64,000 nucleotides of DNA from Micromonospora sp. NBC_01699 (lineage in GTDB: Bacteria; Actinomycetota; Actinomycetes; Mycobacteriales; Micromonosporaceae): contig NZ_CP109199.1 of NCBI RefSeq assembly GCF_036250065.1, positions 5,766,001 through 5,830,000 of the forward strand, read 5' to 3'. The notes below the pieces were generated by a model. It saw nothing but the letters and a program-made list of their open reading frames with translations, had not been told where the DNA came from and searched no databases. Numbering within the stretch: the first letter of the stretch is position 1; the number at the start of each line of letters is the position of its first letter. The position numbers were made by a program, and so were the translations under genes. Positions 17,522-25,201 of the stretch are shown one piece after another.

Positions 17522-17561
17522 AGCCCACGCGGCGACCGAACCGGACGAACGGGACGGCGGA

Positions 17562-17603
17562 CACGACCTCGGCCCGACGCTGACGCGTCGGGCCGAGGTC
17601 GTG
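17562..17603 (-). terminator. Terminator hairpin after livF
   Basis: A perfect inverted repeat of 18 bases (17562-17579 and 17586-17603) has a six-base loop. It lies nine bases past the livF stop codon on the minus strand, where the liv operon should end, and just upstream of the polA start. No U-run follows. Confidence 0.88.
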
Positions 17604-17611
17604 CGGGCGGG

Positions 17612-18322
17612 TCACGCCACGCCCAGGTACGCCTCCTTGACCGCCGGGTCGTGCAGGAGGTCCCGTCCGGAGCCCTCCTTGACGATCCGGCCGGTCTCCA
17701 GCACGTAGCCCCGGTGCGCCCGGGACAACGCCTGCTGCGCGTTCTGCTCCACCAGCAGGACCGTGGTGCCCTGCTGGTTGATCCGCGTGATGATCTCGAA
17801 GATCTGCTGGATCAGCTTCGGCGCCAGACCCATCGACGGCTCGTCCAGCAGCAACAGGCGGGGCCGGGTCATCATCGCCCGACCGACCGCCAGCATCTGC
17901 TGCTCGCCGCCGGACAGGGTGCCGCCGGGTTGCTTGCGGCGCTCCAGCAGCCGGGGGAAGAGCCCGTACACCATTTCCAGGTCCTCGGCGATGGCCGCCT
18001 TGTCCCGTCGGGTGTAGGCGCCCATCTCCAGGTTCTCGTGCACCGTCATGCCGGGGAAGACGCCCCGGCCCTCGGGCGACTGCCCGATCCCGCGGATCAC
18101 CCGCAGGTCGGCCCGGAGCTTGGTGACGTCGGTGCCGTTGAACCGGATCGAGCCGCCGGCGACCGGGTGCAGGCCGGAGATGGCCCGCATCGTGGTGGTC
18201 TTGCCGGCGCCGTTGGCCCCGATCAGGGCCACGATCTCGCCCTCGGCAACGGTCAGGCTGATCCCGTGCAGCGCCTGGATCCGACCGTAGAGCAGGGTCA
18301 GGTTATCGATCTCAAGCAGCAT
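17612..18322 (-). CDS. livF: Branched-chain amino-acid ABC transporter ATP-binding protein LivF
   Basis: 236 aa. Walker A is GANGAGKTT (residues 34-42), the signature is LSGGEQQ, and Walker B is LLLLDEPSMGLAP, typical of LivF. It is one of the two ATPases that power import of branched-chain amino acids or related amides. Its start overlaps the end of livG by 11 bases. The full order on this strand is binding protein, livH, livM, livG, livF, so a complete importer is encoded. Confidence 0.95.
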   Translation of the reverse strand: MLLEIDNLTLLYGRIQALHGISLTVAEGEIVALIGANGAGKTTTMRAISGLHPVAGGSIRFNGTDVTKLRADLRVIRGIGQSPEGRGVFPGMTVHENLEMGAYTRRDKAAIAEDLEMVYGLFPRLLERRKQPGGTLSGGEQQMLAVGRAMMTRPRLLLLDEPSMGLAPKLIQQIFEIITRINQQGTTVLLVEQNAQQALSRAHRGYVLETGRIVKEGSGRDLLHDPAVKEAYLGVA

Positions 18323-19271
18323 CTTCCGACACCCCCAGGTAAGCCGCGATCACCTTCGGGTCGTCGCGGACCTCGGCCGGCGTACCCTCGGCGATCTTCT
18401 GGCCGAACTCCAGCACCACGATCCGGTCGGTCACACCCATGACCAGCCGCATGTCGTGCTCGATCAGCAGCACCGTGACACCCCGGTCCCGGATCTTGCG
18501 GATCAGCTGGAGCAACGCCTCCTTCTCCGCCGGGTTGAAGCCGGCGGCCGGCTCGTCCAGGCAGAGCAGGCTCGGGTCGGTGGCCAACGCGCGGGCGATC
18601 TCCAACCGCCGCTGGTCGCCGTACGAGAGGTTGCGGGCCAGGTTCTCGGTGTGGCTGTTCACCCCGACGAAGTCGAGCAGCTCACGCGCCTTCTCCCGAC
18701 CCTGCTTCTCCTCGCGCCAGTGCCGGGGCAGTCGCAGCAGCGCGCTGGGCACGCTGGTCTTGTGGTGTGCGTCCGCACCCACCTGCACGTTCTCCAGCAC
18801 CGTCATCTCCGGGAAGAGACGGATGTTCTGGAACGTACGGGCCACGCCCAGCTTGGTGATCTTGAAGCGCTTCTGCCCGCTCAGCCTACGGCCCTGGAAC
18901 CGGATCTCGCCCTCGGTCGGGGTGTAGACACCGGTCATCGCGTTGAAGCAGGTGGTCTTCCCGGCACCGTTCGGTCCGATCAGGCCGAGGATCTCCCCCT
19001 TGTAGAGGGTGAAGTTCACCTTGTTCAGCGCCACCACACCGCCGAAGCGGAGGGTCACGTTGTCCACCTCAAGCAGTGGCTCGCGGCCGACCGGCGGCAC
19101 GTCGGAACCCGGCGACTCCCCACGCGGTGCGGGAATCTGAGCGGCCGGACCGGACGCGGCCTGCGCTCCGGCACCGGACTCGGGCGGAGAACCCACCTCG
19201 ACCCGGGCGTCCGGAGCGAGGTCACGCTCGCTGGTCACGTCCCGCTCACTGCCCATCTGCGGCTCACTCAA
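18312..19271 (-). CDS. livG: Branched-chain amino-acid ABC transporter ATP-binding protein LivG
   Basis: 319 aa. The ATPase begins at about residue 67 (LLEVDNVTLRFGGVVALN). It has Walker A GPNGAGKTT, signature NLSYGDQRRLE and Walker B LLCLDEPAAGFNP, and ends with the LivG-specific tail EVRDDPKVIAAYLG. The N-terminal 65 residues are an extra acidic, low-complexity segment absent from typical LivG. It overlaps livM by eight bases, and a start inside the extension cannot be excluded. Partner of LivF at the cytoplasmic face. Confidence 0.94.
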   Translation of the reverse strand: MSEPQMGSERDVTSERDLAPDARVEVGSPPESGAGAQAASGPAAQIPAPRGESPGSDVPPVGREPLLEVDNVTLRFGGVVALNKVNFTLYKGEILGLIGPNGAGKTTCFNAMTGVYTPTEGEIRFQGRRLSGQKRFKITKLGVARTFQNIRLFPEMTVLENVQVGADAHHKTSVPSALLRLPRHWREEKQGREKARELLDFVGVNSHTENLARNLSYGDQRRLEIARALATDPSLLCLDEPAAGFNPAEKEALLQLIRKIRDRGVTVLLIEHDMRLVMGVTDRIVVLEFGQKIAEGTPAEVRDDPKVIAAYLGVSEDAA

Positions 19272-20454
19272 CGACCGCCACCTCCTTCTGCCGGTCCTTG
19301 AGCTCGGCGGCCCGCCGCCGGTTCGGCCACAGGCCCTGCGGCCGGAAAACCATCACGATGATCAGCAACGCCCCGAAGAACACGTAGCGCAGCGAGGTGG
19401 GGCTGACGTCGTACGCCCTACCGGCGAAGGTGAGCGTCTCCGGCAGGCCGAACACGTCACCGACCGACCGTAGCCACTCCGGGATGTAGATCACCAGGAA
19501 GCCGCCCAGGATCGCGCCCGGAATACTGCCGGCACCGCCGAGCAGCACCGCGGCCAGCACCAGGATCGAGTTCTCCAGCGAGAAGGTGGAGGAGTTGACG
19601 AAGTTCGCCTGCCCCGCCCACAGCGAGCCGGAGAGCCCGCCGACCGCCGCGCCGATGGCAAACGCCCAGAGCTTGAACCGGAACGTCGGCACGCCCATGA
19701 TCTCGGCTGCGTCCTCGTCCTCCCGGATCGCCACCCAGGCCCGCCCCACCCGGCTGTTGGAGAGGTTCCGGATCAGGAAGATCGCGATGATGATGACCGT
19801 GAGCAGCAGCCAGTAGTACGGCTTGAACGCCAGGCCGAAGATCGGCGTACCGTCCGACCACTTGCCCGGCGGGTGCGCCACCTGCGGGATACCCCGGTCG
19901 CCGTTGAGGATCCAGTCCTGGTTCTTCGCGATGATCCGGATCATCTCGGCGAAGCCGAGGGTCACGATCGCCAGGTAGTCACCGCGCAGCCGCAGGGTCG
20001 GCGCACCGAGCAGAACCCCGGAGAGCAGGGCCAGCGCGACCGCGATCGGCACCGTGACCAACCACGGCCACGGGCTCTCCAGCCAGTTGTACTCGGTGAT
20101 CAGCTTGCTCTCCGGCGAGGTGAGCAGCGCCACCGTGTACGCGCCGACCGCGAAGAAGCCGAAGAAGCCGAGGTCGAGCAGGCCGGCGTAACCGACCACC
20201 ACGTTCAGGCCGAGCGACAGCAGCACGATCCAGGCGCAGTAGAACAGCACCGCGGCCATGTCGTTGCTGGTGGTGTAGAGCGGGATCCAGAGCCCGGGGA
20301 TGTTCAGGTACTCGTAGAACGACTTGTTCGGCAGGACGTAGAGGAAGGCCACGAAGAGCAGCAGCCCGGTGATGCGTACGGGCTTGGGCAGCGTGTCGAA
20401 CACGTGGCCGACCCGGCTGGTGGCCTCGTGCCACCGGGTTCGAAAGTCGGTCAT
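19264..20454 (-). CDS. livM: Branched-chain amino-acid ABC transporter permease LivM
   Basis: 396 aa polytopic membrane protein. The N-terminus is cytoplasmic and basic, then hydrophobic segments follow from ITGLLLFVAFLYVL. LivM features include LNVVVGYAGLLDLGFFGFFAVGAYT near the first third, the EAA-like loop GRAWVAIREDEDAAEIMGV and the ending VMVFRPQGLWPNRR. Its start overlaps the livH stop by four bases. It forms the membrane channel with LivH. Confidence 0.95.
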   Translation of the reverse strand: MTDFRTRWHEATSRVGHVFDTLPKPVRITGLLLFVAFLYVLPNKSFYEYLNIPGLWIPLYTTSNDMAAVLFYCAWIVLLSLGLNVVVGYAGLLDLGFFGFFAVGAYTVALLTSPESKLITEYNWLESPWPWLVTVPIAVALALLSGVLLGAPTLRLRGDYLAIVTLGFAEMIRIIAKNQDWILNGDRGIPQVAHPPGKWSDGTPIFGLAFKPYYWLLLTVIIIAIFLIRNLSNSRVGRAWVAIREDEDAAEIMGVPTFRFKLWAFAIGAAVGGLSGSLWAGQANFVNSSTFSLENSILVLAAVLLGGAGSIPGAILGGFLVIYIPEWLRSVGDVFGLPETLTFAGRAYDVSPTSLRYVFFGALLIIVMVFRPQGLWPNRRRAAELKDRQKEVAVVE

Positions 20455-21401
20455 GCCCGCGCCCTTCCCAACGACTCGCCGAGCAGGCCGGTCGGCCGGA
20501 ACATCAGCAGCGTGATCAGCACGACGAAGGCGATCAGGTCACGCCACTGCGAGCCGAAGACCGCCGAGCCGTAGTTCTCCACCAGCCCCAGCAGGATGCC
20601 ACCGATCGCTGCGCCACGCAGGTTGCCGATGCCGCCGAGCACGGCGGCGGAGAACGCCTTGAGCCCGAGCAGGAAGCCGATGTTGTACCGGGTGTTGCCG
20701 CTCTTCATGTCGCTGAAGACCGCGGCCACACCGGCCATCAGTCCACCGAGCACGAAGACCAGGCCGATCACCCGACTCTTGTTGACACCCATCAGGGCCG
20801 CGGTGTTGGCGTCCTGCGCCACCGCCCGGATGCCACGCCCGAACCGGGTCTTGTTCACGAAAAAGTCCAGGCCGACCATCATGATGATGGCCACGCTCAG
20901 GGTCAGCAGCTGGACCGGGGTGATCCTGAAGCCGCCGATACTGATGATCGGATCGGTGGGTAGCAGTCGCGGGGACCCGATCTGACGCCGCTGCGTGAAC
21001 GCACCCAACAGTTCCATCAGGAAGTACGACGCACCGATGGCGGTGATCAGGAAGGCCAGCGGGGGCGCGTTGCGCCGGCGCAGCGGCCGGTAGGCCGTGA
21101 CCTCGATCAGGAGGGCGGTTCCACCCGAGAACGCCGCGGCCACGACTATCGCTGCCACGATCAGCAGCAGCGCCATCGGTACCGAGGGGGCATCAGTGTC
21201 ACTGGTTAGCCCGAAGAAACCCCAGGTCCACACGGCGGCGAAGGTGCCGATCATGAAGACCTCGGAGTGCGCGAAGTTGATGAGGCGAAGGACGCCGTAC
21301 ACGAGGGTGTAGCCGAGCGCGATGAGCGCGTAGATCGCGCCCTGGACCAGCCCGGTCGTGGTCAGTTCCGGGAAACCCCGGATGAGTTCTGCAAAGTCCA
21401 C
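20451..21401 (-). CDS. livH: Branched-chain amino-acid ABC transporter permease LivH
   Basis: 316 aa. GTG 21401 was chosen because GGAG lies about six bases before it and VDFAELIRGFPELTTTGLVQGAIYALIALGY is the normal LivH N-terminus; an upstream ATG would read through the attenuator hairpin. Markers include GYTLVYGVLRLINFAHSEVFMIG, the loop GRGIRAVAQDANTAALMGVN and the C-terminal LLMFRPTGLLGES. It pairs with LivM in the membrane. Confidence 0.95.
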   Translation of the reverse strand: MDFAELIRGFPELTTTGLVQGAIYALIALGYTLVYGVLRLINFAHSEVFMIGTFAAVWTWGFFGLTSDTDAPSVPMALLLIVAAIVVAAAFSGGTALLIEVTAYRPLRRRNAPPLAFLITAIGASYFLMELLGAFTQRRQIGSPRLLPTDPIISIGGFRITPVQLLTLSVAIIMMVGLDFFVNKTRFGRGIRAVAQDANTAALMGVNKSRVIGLVFVLGGLMAGVAAVFSDMKSGNTRYNIGFLLGLKAFSAAVLGGIGNLRGAAIGGILLGLVENYGSAVFGSQWRDLIAFVVLITLLMFRPTGLLGESLGRARA

Positions 21402-21430
21402 CAAAGCTCCGAGGGGTTGCGTGATACGGG

Positions 21431-21457
21431 TGTGGCCGGCAAGAATCGCCGGCCACA
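21431..21457 (-). terminator. Stem-loop between the binding-protein gene and livH
   Basis: A perfect 10-base inverted repeat (21431-21440 and 21448-21457) has a seven-base loop. It sits in the 116-base gap between the binding-protein stop (21518) and the livH start (21401). Stem-loops here usually stabilise or partly terminate the message so that the binding protein is made in excess over the permease. That role is inferred from position. Confidence 0.65.
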
Positions 21458-21517
21458 CCAGCACCATTTGTGTTCGTTACGCACCGATCCGGTTCGCGCC
21501 TGGCGCCCCCGATCGGG

Positions 21518-22684
21518 TCAGCCCTTCGGGATCTCCACATCCGGCGCCCAGGCGCCAGCGGTGGCCTTGAACGCCCACACCTTGACCTGAGCCGGGTCAA
21601 GCTCGCCGTTCGCTTCCCACTTGTACGTCACACCGGAAGCCGAACCCGCCTTGTTGTAGCTGCTCAGGAAGGTCTGGATGTCGGCGCGAGTGGTCTTGCC
21701 GGCCTTGATCGCCTCAAGGTAGATCTTGGCGAGGTCGTACGACACGTCGGCGTAGACACCCGGGTCGACCGAGTACTTCGCCTTGAAGTCGGTGACGAAG
21801 GTGCCCTTGGCCGCGGTCGCCGGACCACACGGGCAGGTGGAGATGGTGCCCTCGACGTCCTTCTGACCGGTCACCGACAGCATGTTCGCGTCGTTGATGC
21901 CGTCACCGCCGATGAAGGTGCCGGTCCAACCGTTGGCCCGCAGCTGCTTCAGGAACGGCGCCGCCTCCTCGGTGTAACCCGCGTACATCAGCACGGTCGC
22001 GCCGCTGGTCTTCACGCTGGAGATCTGGGCACCGAACTCCTGCGCGTTGTCGACGACCTTGTCGGTCTTGACCACGAGCGGGCCGAGGACCTTCTTCGCC
22101 TCGTCGGCGAGGCCGGCACCGTACGCGGACTGGTCGTCGATGACGAAGACCTTCTCCGCCTTCAGGACGCTCTTGATGTAGTTGGCGATCGCCGGACCCT
22201 GCGAGAAGTCGTTGCCGACGCCGCGGTGGAAGACCTTCCAGCCCTTGTCGCTCAGGCTCGGACGGGTCGCGGAAGGCGTGATGGTCGCCAGCCCGGCCTG
22301 CTCGAAGATCGGCAGACCGACCTCGCTCTCGCCGGAGAACGCCGGGCCGATCAGTCCGACAATCTTCTCGTCGGCGGCGGCGCTGGTGGCCAGACCGCCG
22401 GCCAGGTCGGCCTTACCCTGCGAGTCGAACGGGGCCACCGTCACCTGGCAGTCCGCGTTCTCCTTGTTGTATTGCTCGACGGCCAGGTCGGCGCCCTGCT
22501 TCATCGGCGTCACGAGCCCGGCGTCCGCACCGGACAGCGCGCCGAAGAAGCCGATCTTGAGGTCGCACGCCTGGCTACCGGAGCCGTTGCTCGAACCCTC
22601 GTCCTGCTTGCACGCGGTAGCGCCGCCGACGAGCACCGCCGCCATGGCGACACCGCCGAGGACGCGTACGAAGTTTTGCCTCAA
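21518..22684 (-). CDS. livK: Branched-chain amino-acid ABC transporter substrate-binding lipoprotein
   Basis: 388 aa from a TTG at 22684-22682, chosen because GGAGGAGGGG ends eight bases upstream and the reading gives a short basic N-terminus (LRQNFVRVLGG). The signal peptide runs into VLVGGATAC, a lipobox. The mature protein begins IGFFGALSGADAGL and has the periplasmic-binding type I fold of Leu/Ile/Val receptors (Peripla_BP_6), ending VKVWAFKATAGAW. It captures the substrate outside the membrane for LivHMGF. Peptides, amides or urea cannot be excluded as substrates. Confidence 0.93.
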   Translation of the reverse strand: MRQNFVRVLGGVAMAAVLVGGATACKQDEGSSNGSGSQACDLKIGFFGALSGADAGLVTPMKQGADLAVEQYNKENADCQVTVAPFDSQGKADLAGGLATSAAADEKIVGLIGPAFSGESEVGLPIFEQAGLATITPSATRPSLSDKGWKVFHRGVGNDFSQGPAIANYIKSVLKAEKVFVIDDQSAYGAGLADEAKKVLGPLVVKTDKVVDNAQEFGAQISSVKTSGATVLMYAGYTEEAAPFLKQLRANGWTGTFIGGDGINDANMLSVTGQKDVEGTISTCPCGPATAAKGTFVTDFKAKYSVDPGVYADVSYDLAKIYLEAIKAGKTTRADIQTFLSSYNKAGSASGVTYKWEANGELDPAQVKVWAFKATAGAWAPDVEIPKG

Positions 22685-22895
22685 GGCTGAAACCCCTCCT
22701 CCATCCACGAGTCCGGTGCCACGGGCTGGTGAGCCACGACAGCGCCGAACGAGACCGTTCACCCGGTCTGGCCGGGGACGTTATCCCACTGGCCCGACCC
22801 GCCGGTAGGTCTGATCGCTCGCGTTGACTCAACCGTTACGTAGCGTGGCAACTTTTGCGCTCGGATGTCATACCCGCGAGGTTTGTCGATCCCGA

Positions 22896-24092
22896 TCATG
22901 GAGCAGCCGGAAAAGCCGACCACCAGGCACGGGCCTCCCGACCATCATCGGTGGCCATCACTACCTGACCAGCCATCGCGGCCACCGCCGCCGCGGTGTC
23001 CCCGCCGGGCGGCAGGTCGACCGGAAGCGCCACCGCCGACCACCGCCGGGCGGCCGAGTCGGAAATCCACAGTCGGTGACCGTCGGCCGCGACCGATACC
23101 GCGAGTACACGTCCGGCGTAGGTCGCGACCGCCTCCACCGCCGCGATCGCGCCGGCGCCCGCGAGCCCGAACCGCCCGCCCGCCTGCCAGCCGGCCGCGT
23201 CCCCGCCGTCGGTGCCGTCGAGCCGCCACCCGCCGAACGTCCCACCACGCAGCCCGAGCGCCAGCACCGCGTCGCCGACCCGGGCCAGCCGGTGCACGGC
23301 CTCGTCCTCGCCGGTGGCCGGCAGGGCGATCCGGGTCCAGGTCAGGCCGTCGGGCGAGGTCCACACCAGTGGATCATGATCCGGCCGGCCCCCGGCCCGG
23401 CCGCTGCCACCCACCAACCAGCCGTCGGCGACCGCGAGCGCGTCCGTCGCCGATGTCCGCACCGCCGCGTCGCCGGCCAGGCCGGGCGCGCCCTCGACGA
23501 TCCGGAAGTCCGCCGCGTCCGGCGACCGCCAGACCGCGGCGCCGCTCTCCCGGCCGCCGGCGATCAGCCAACCCCGGGGCCCACCCGCCACCCGGCTGAC
23601 GTTGACCGCCCTGGGTCCGCCATAGAGTTCGAACTCGGCCGACACCTCCACCAGCGACCCGTCCGGTAGCTGGCGCCAGGTCCGCACCCGCGGATTGCCG
23701 TGCGCGCCGCCGGCCTTGGCACCGATGACGGCGATCCGGCCGTCCCGGCACCCGGCCGCGTAGAGGATCGCCCGCTCGCCGTAGTAACTGGTGGGGGCGA
23801 GCCGCACGGCGGTCCAGGTACGCGCGTCGGCGCTGGTCCAGGCCGCCGGCCGGGTCGCCCCGTCGGCCCCACCGATCGCGCCGACGAGGTACCAGCGGTC
23901 GGCGCAGGCCACCGCGTCCCGCAGCAGCACCCGCCCGGCCGGGCCCGGCGGCATCGGCAGGACCACCGGATGCCAGTCCGGCCGGGTCAGCGCGTACGCG
24001 CCCCCGGGGTCGTTCGCGGTCGGGCGCTCGCACCCGGCCAGCAGCAGGGTCAGCGCGACGAGACCCGCGACCAGCCGCCGATGGATGGACAT
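22896..24092 (-). CDS. Putative lipoprotein with beta-propeller-like repeats
   Basis: 398 aa. A signal peptide (RRLVAGLVALTLLLAGC) ends in a clear lipobox with Cys 21. The mature part has repeated short blades with W and D/G turns: WYLVGAIGG, AAWTSADARTWTAV, GWLIAGGRESGAAVWRSPDAADF, GWLVGGSGRAG, LVWTSPDGLTWTRI and RLWISDSAARRWSAV. This resembles exo-alpha-sialidase/Kelch type propellers, but no catalytic residues can be named. Function unknown. It is attached to the outer face of the membrane. It ends 211 bases upstream of the liv binding-protein start. Confidence 0.75.
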   Translation of the reverse strand: MSIHRRLVAGLVALTLLLAGCERPTANDPGGAYALTRPDWHPVVLPMPPGPAGRVLLRDAVACADRWYLVGAIGGADGATRPAAWTSADARTWTAVRLAPTSYYGERAILYAAGCRDGRIAVIGAKAGGAHGNPRVRTWRQLPDGSLVEVSAEFELYGGPRAVNVSRVAGGPRGWLIAGGRESGAAVWRSPDAADFRIVEGAPGLAGDAAVRTSATDALAVADGWLVGGSGRAGGRPDHDPLVWTSPDGLTWTRIALPATGEDEAVHRLARVGDAVLALGLRGGTFGGWRLDGTDGGDAAGWQAGGRFGLAGAGAIAAVEAVATYAGRVLAVSVAADGHRLWISDSAARRWSAVALPVDLPPGGDTAAAVAAMAGQVVMATDDGREARAWWSAFPAAP

Positions 24093-24181
24093 GGCCCGAT
24101 CCTAGAACGGTCCGCCGACGACACCCGGTCCCACTTCCGGTCGGGGTGAGCGGGTCAGCCGGCCCGGTCGGGGTGGACGGC

Positions 24182-24799
24182 TCAGCCGGCCTCGGCCGGC
24201 TCGGTGCCCGTACCCTCGGCCAGGATCCGCTCGGCGACCTCGCGCATGGTCATCCGGTGGTCCATCGCGGTGCGCTGGATCCACTTGAACGCCTGCGGCT
24301 CGGTCATGCCGTACGTGGTCATCAGCGCGCCCTTGGCCCGCTCCACCGTCTTGCGGATCTCCAGGCGATCGGTCAGTCCGGCCACCTCGGACTCCAGCGC
24401 GGCAATCTCCGAGTAACGCGACAGCGCGATCTCGATCGCCGGCACCAGGTCGCTCTTCTGGAACGGCTTGACCAGGTACGCCATCGCGCCGGCCGCCCGC
24501 GCCCGCTCGACCAGGTCACGCTGGCTGAACGCGGTCAGGATGACCACCGGGGCGATCCGGCCGGCGGCGATCCGCTCGGCGGCGGCCAGTCCGTCCATGA
24601 TCGGCATCTTGATGTCGAGGATGACGAGGTCGGGTTTGAGTTCCTCGGCCAGGCGCACCGCGGTCTCCCCGTCGCCCGCCTCCCCCACCACGTCGTAACC
24701 CTCTTCGACCAGCATCTCGGCGAGATCCAGCCGGATGAGCGCCTCATCCTCGGCGATCAGCACCCGCCTACGCTCGATACCCGCCTGCGTGTCGGCCAC
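24182..24799 (-). CDS. pdtaR: ANTAR-domain response regulator PdtaR
   Basis: 205 aa. The receiver domain (residues 12-125) has VLIAEDEALIRLD, the phosphoacceptor Asp in LVILDIKMP, the Thr of ILTAFS and the Lys of YLVKPF. A coiled-coil linker (EIAALESEVAGLTDRLEIR) leads to the ANTAR RNA-binding domain (KTVERAKGALMTTYGMTEPQAFKWIQRTA). ANTAR regulators bind RNA hairpins and prevent termination. The M. tuberculosis orthologue Rv1626 works with the kinase PdtaS, which is not in this window. Gene order relative to polA agrees with that genome. Confidence 0.95.
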   Translation of the reverse strand: MADTQAGIERRRVLIAEDEALIRLDLAEMLVEEGYDVVGEAGDGETAVRLAEELKPDLVILDIKMPIMDGLAAAERIAAGRIAPVVILTAFSQRDLVERARAAGAMAYLVKPFQKSDLVPAIEIALSRYSEIAALESEVAGLTDRLEIRKTVERAKGALMTTYGMTEPQAFKWIQRTAMDHRMTMREVAERILAEGTGTEPAEAG

Positions 24800-24825
24800 G
24801 AACCTCTACCCCCAGCGCTGTTGTC

Positions 24826-24849
24826 CGACACCCGCCCGGCCGGGTGTCG
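24826..24849. promoter_or_regulatory. Hairpin in the pdtaR upstream leader
   Basis: A perfect nine-base inverted repeat (24826-24834 and 24841-24849) has a six-base loop. It lies 27 bases upstream of the pdtaR start on the minus strand and about 57 bases before the tRNA gene on the plus strand. It could be part of the pdtaR leader or a terminator between units. The loop on the minus strand reads GCCGGG, which lacks the A at loop position 1 seen in ANTAR targets. Confidence 0.45.
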
Positions 24850-24906
24850 CCGACATCAGCGTAGTGGGTACCCTAGACCCGGCCTACTCGTCAGGTCCGT
24901 GGCAAC

Positions 24907-24980
24907 GTCCCCGTATTCCAACCGGTAGAGAAACGGAGCTCAAACCTCCGACAGTGTGGGTTCGAATCCCACCGGGGGCA
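24907..24980 (+). tRNA. tRNA with CAA anticodon (Leu), short variable loop
   Basis: 74 bases. The acceptor stem pairs 24907-24913 with 24973-24979 over seven pairs, including one U-G. The discriminator base is A and CCA is not encoded. The anticodon stem is five pairs around the loop CTCAAAC, so the anticodon is CAA, reading the Leu codon UUG. The T arm is five pairs with loop TTCGAAT. The D stem is weak, with about three pairs. The variable region is only five bases, whereas tRNA-Leu normally has a long variable arm. A tRNA of similar size lies, as I recall, near pdtaR in M. tuberculosis. Charging identity is therefore uncertain. Confidence 0.85.
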
Positions 24981-25068
24981 CGTCAAAGAGCCGTCAACAC
25001 GCAACGCGGTCGACCGATGACCAAGCGTGTAGGCCCGACTCAAGCTCGGGTAGCGCGGCAGGTGCCAG

Positions 25069-25105
25069 GAAAAGGTGCGGCTCGTCCATCGAGTCGCACC
25101 TTTTC
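25069..25105. terminator. Terminator hairpin between tRNA and FAD oxidoreductase gene
   Basis: Arms of 16 bases (25069-25084 and 25090-25105) pair except for one G-U on one strand, with a five-base loop. The arms end in A-runs and T-runs, so on the plus strand a stem ending CCTTTT follows the tRNA, and the mirror holds for the minus strand. It is the most classical intrinsic terminator in the window and can act in both directions. Confidence 0.85.
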
Positions 25106-25201
25106 GAGTAAAGCTTGTAGTTCTGTCCGGTATCCGACTGCATCACTCCCACCCGGTGGACGCGACCGAGGCTCCATCGGCACGCCGGGCGGCAGCTCGG
25201 G

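Noticed and set aside
15695-18442. A plus-strand open frame of 915 codons
   Set aside because: It is antisense to polA and livF, with Val/Arg/Gly/Gln-rich low-complexity sequence and no family resemblance.
24826-24849. ANTAR-target hairpin in the pdtaR leader, for autoregulation
   Set aside because: Only one hairpin was seen and its six-base loop lacks the A at position 1 of known ANTAR targets.
24907-25201. tRNA gene as an attachment site of an integrated element
   Set aside because: No integrase gene, no direct repeat of the tRNA 3' end was seen, and a normal terminator follows.
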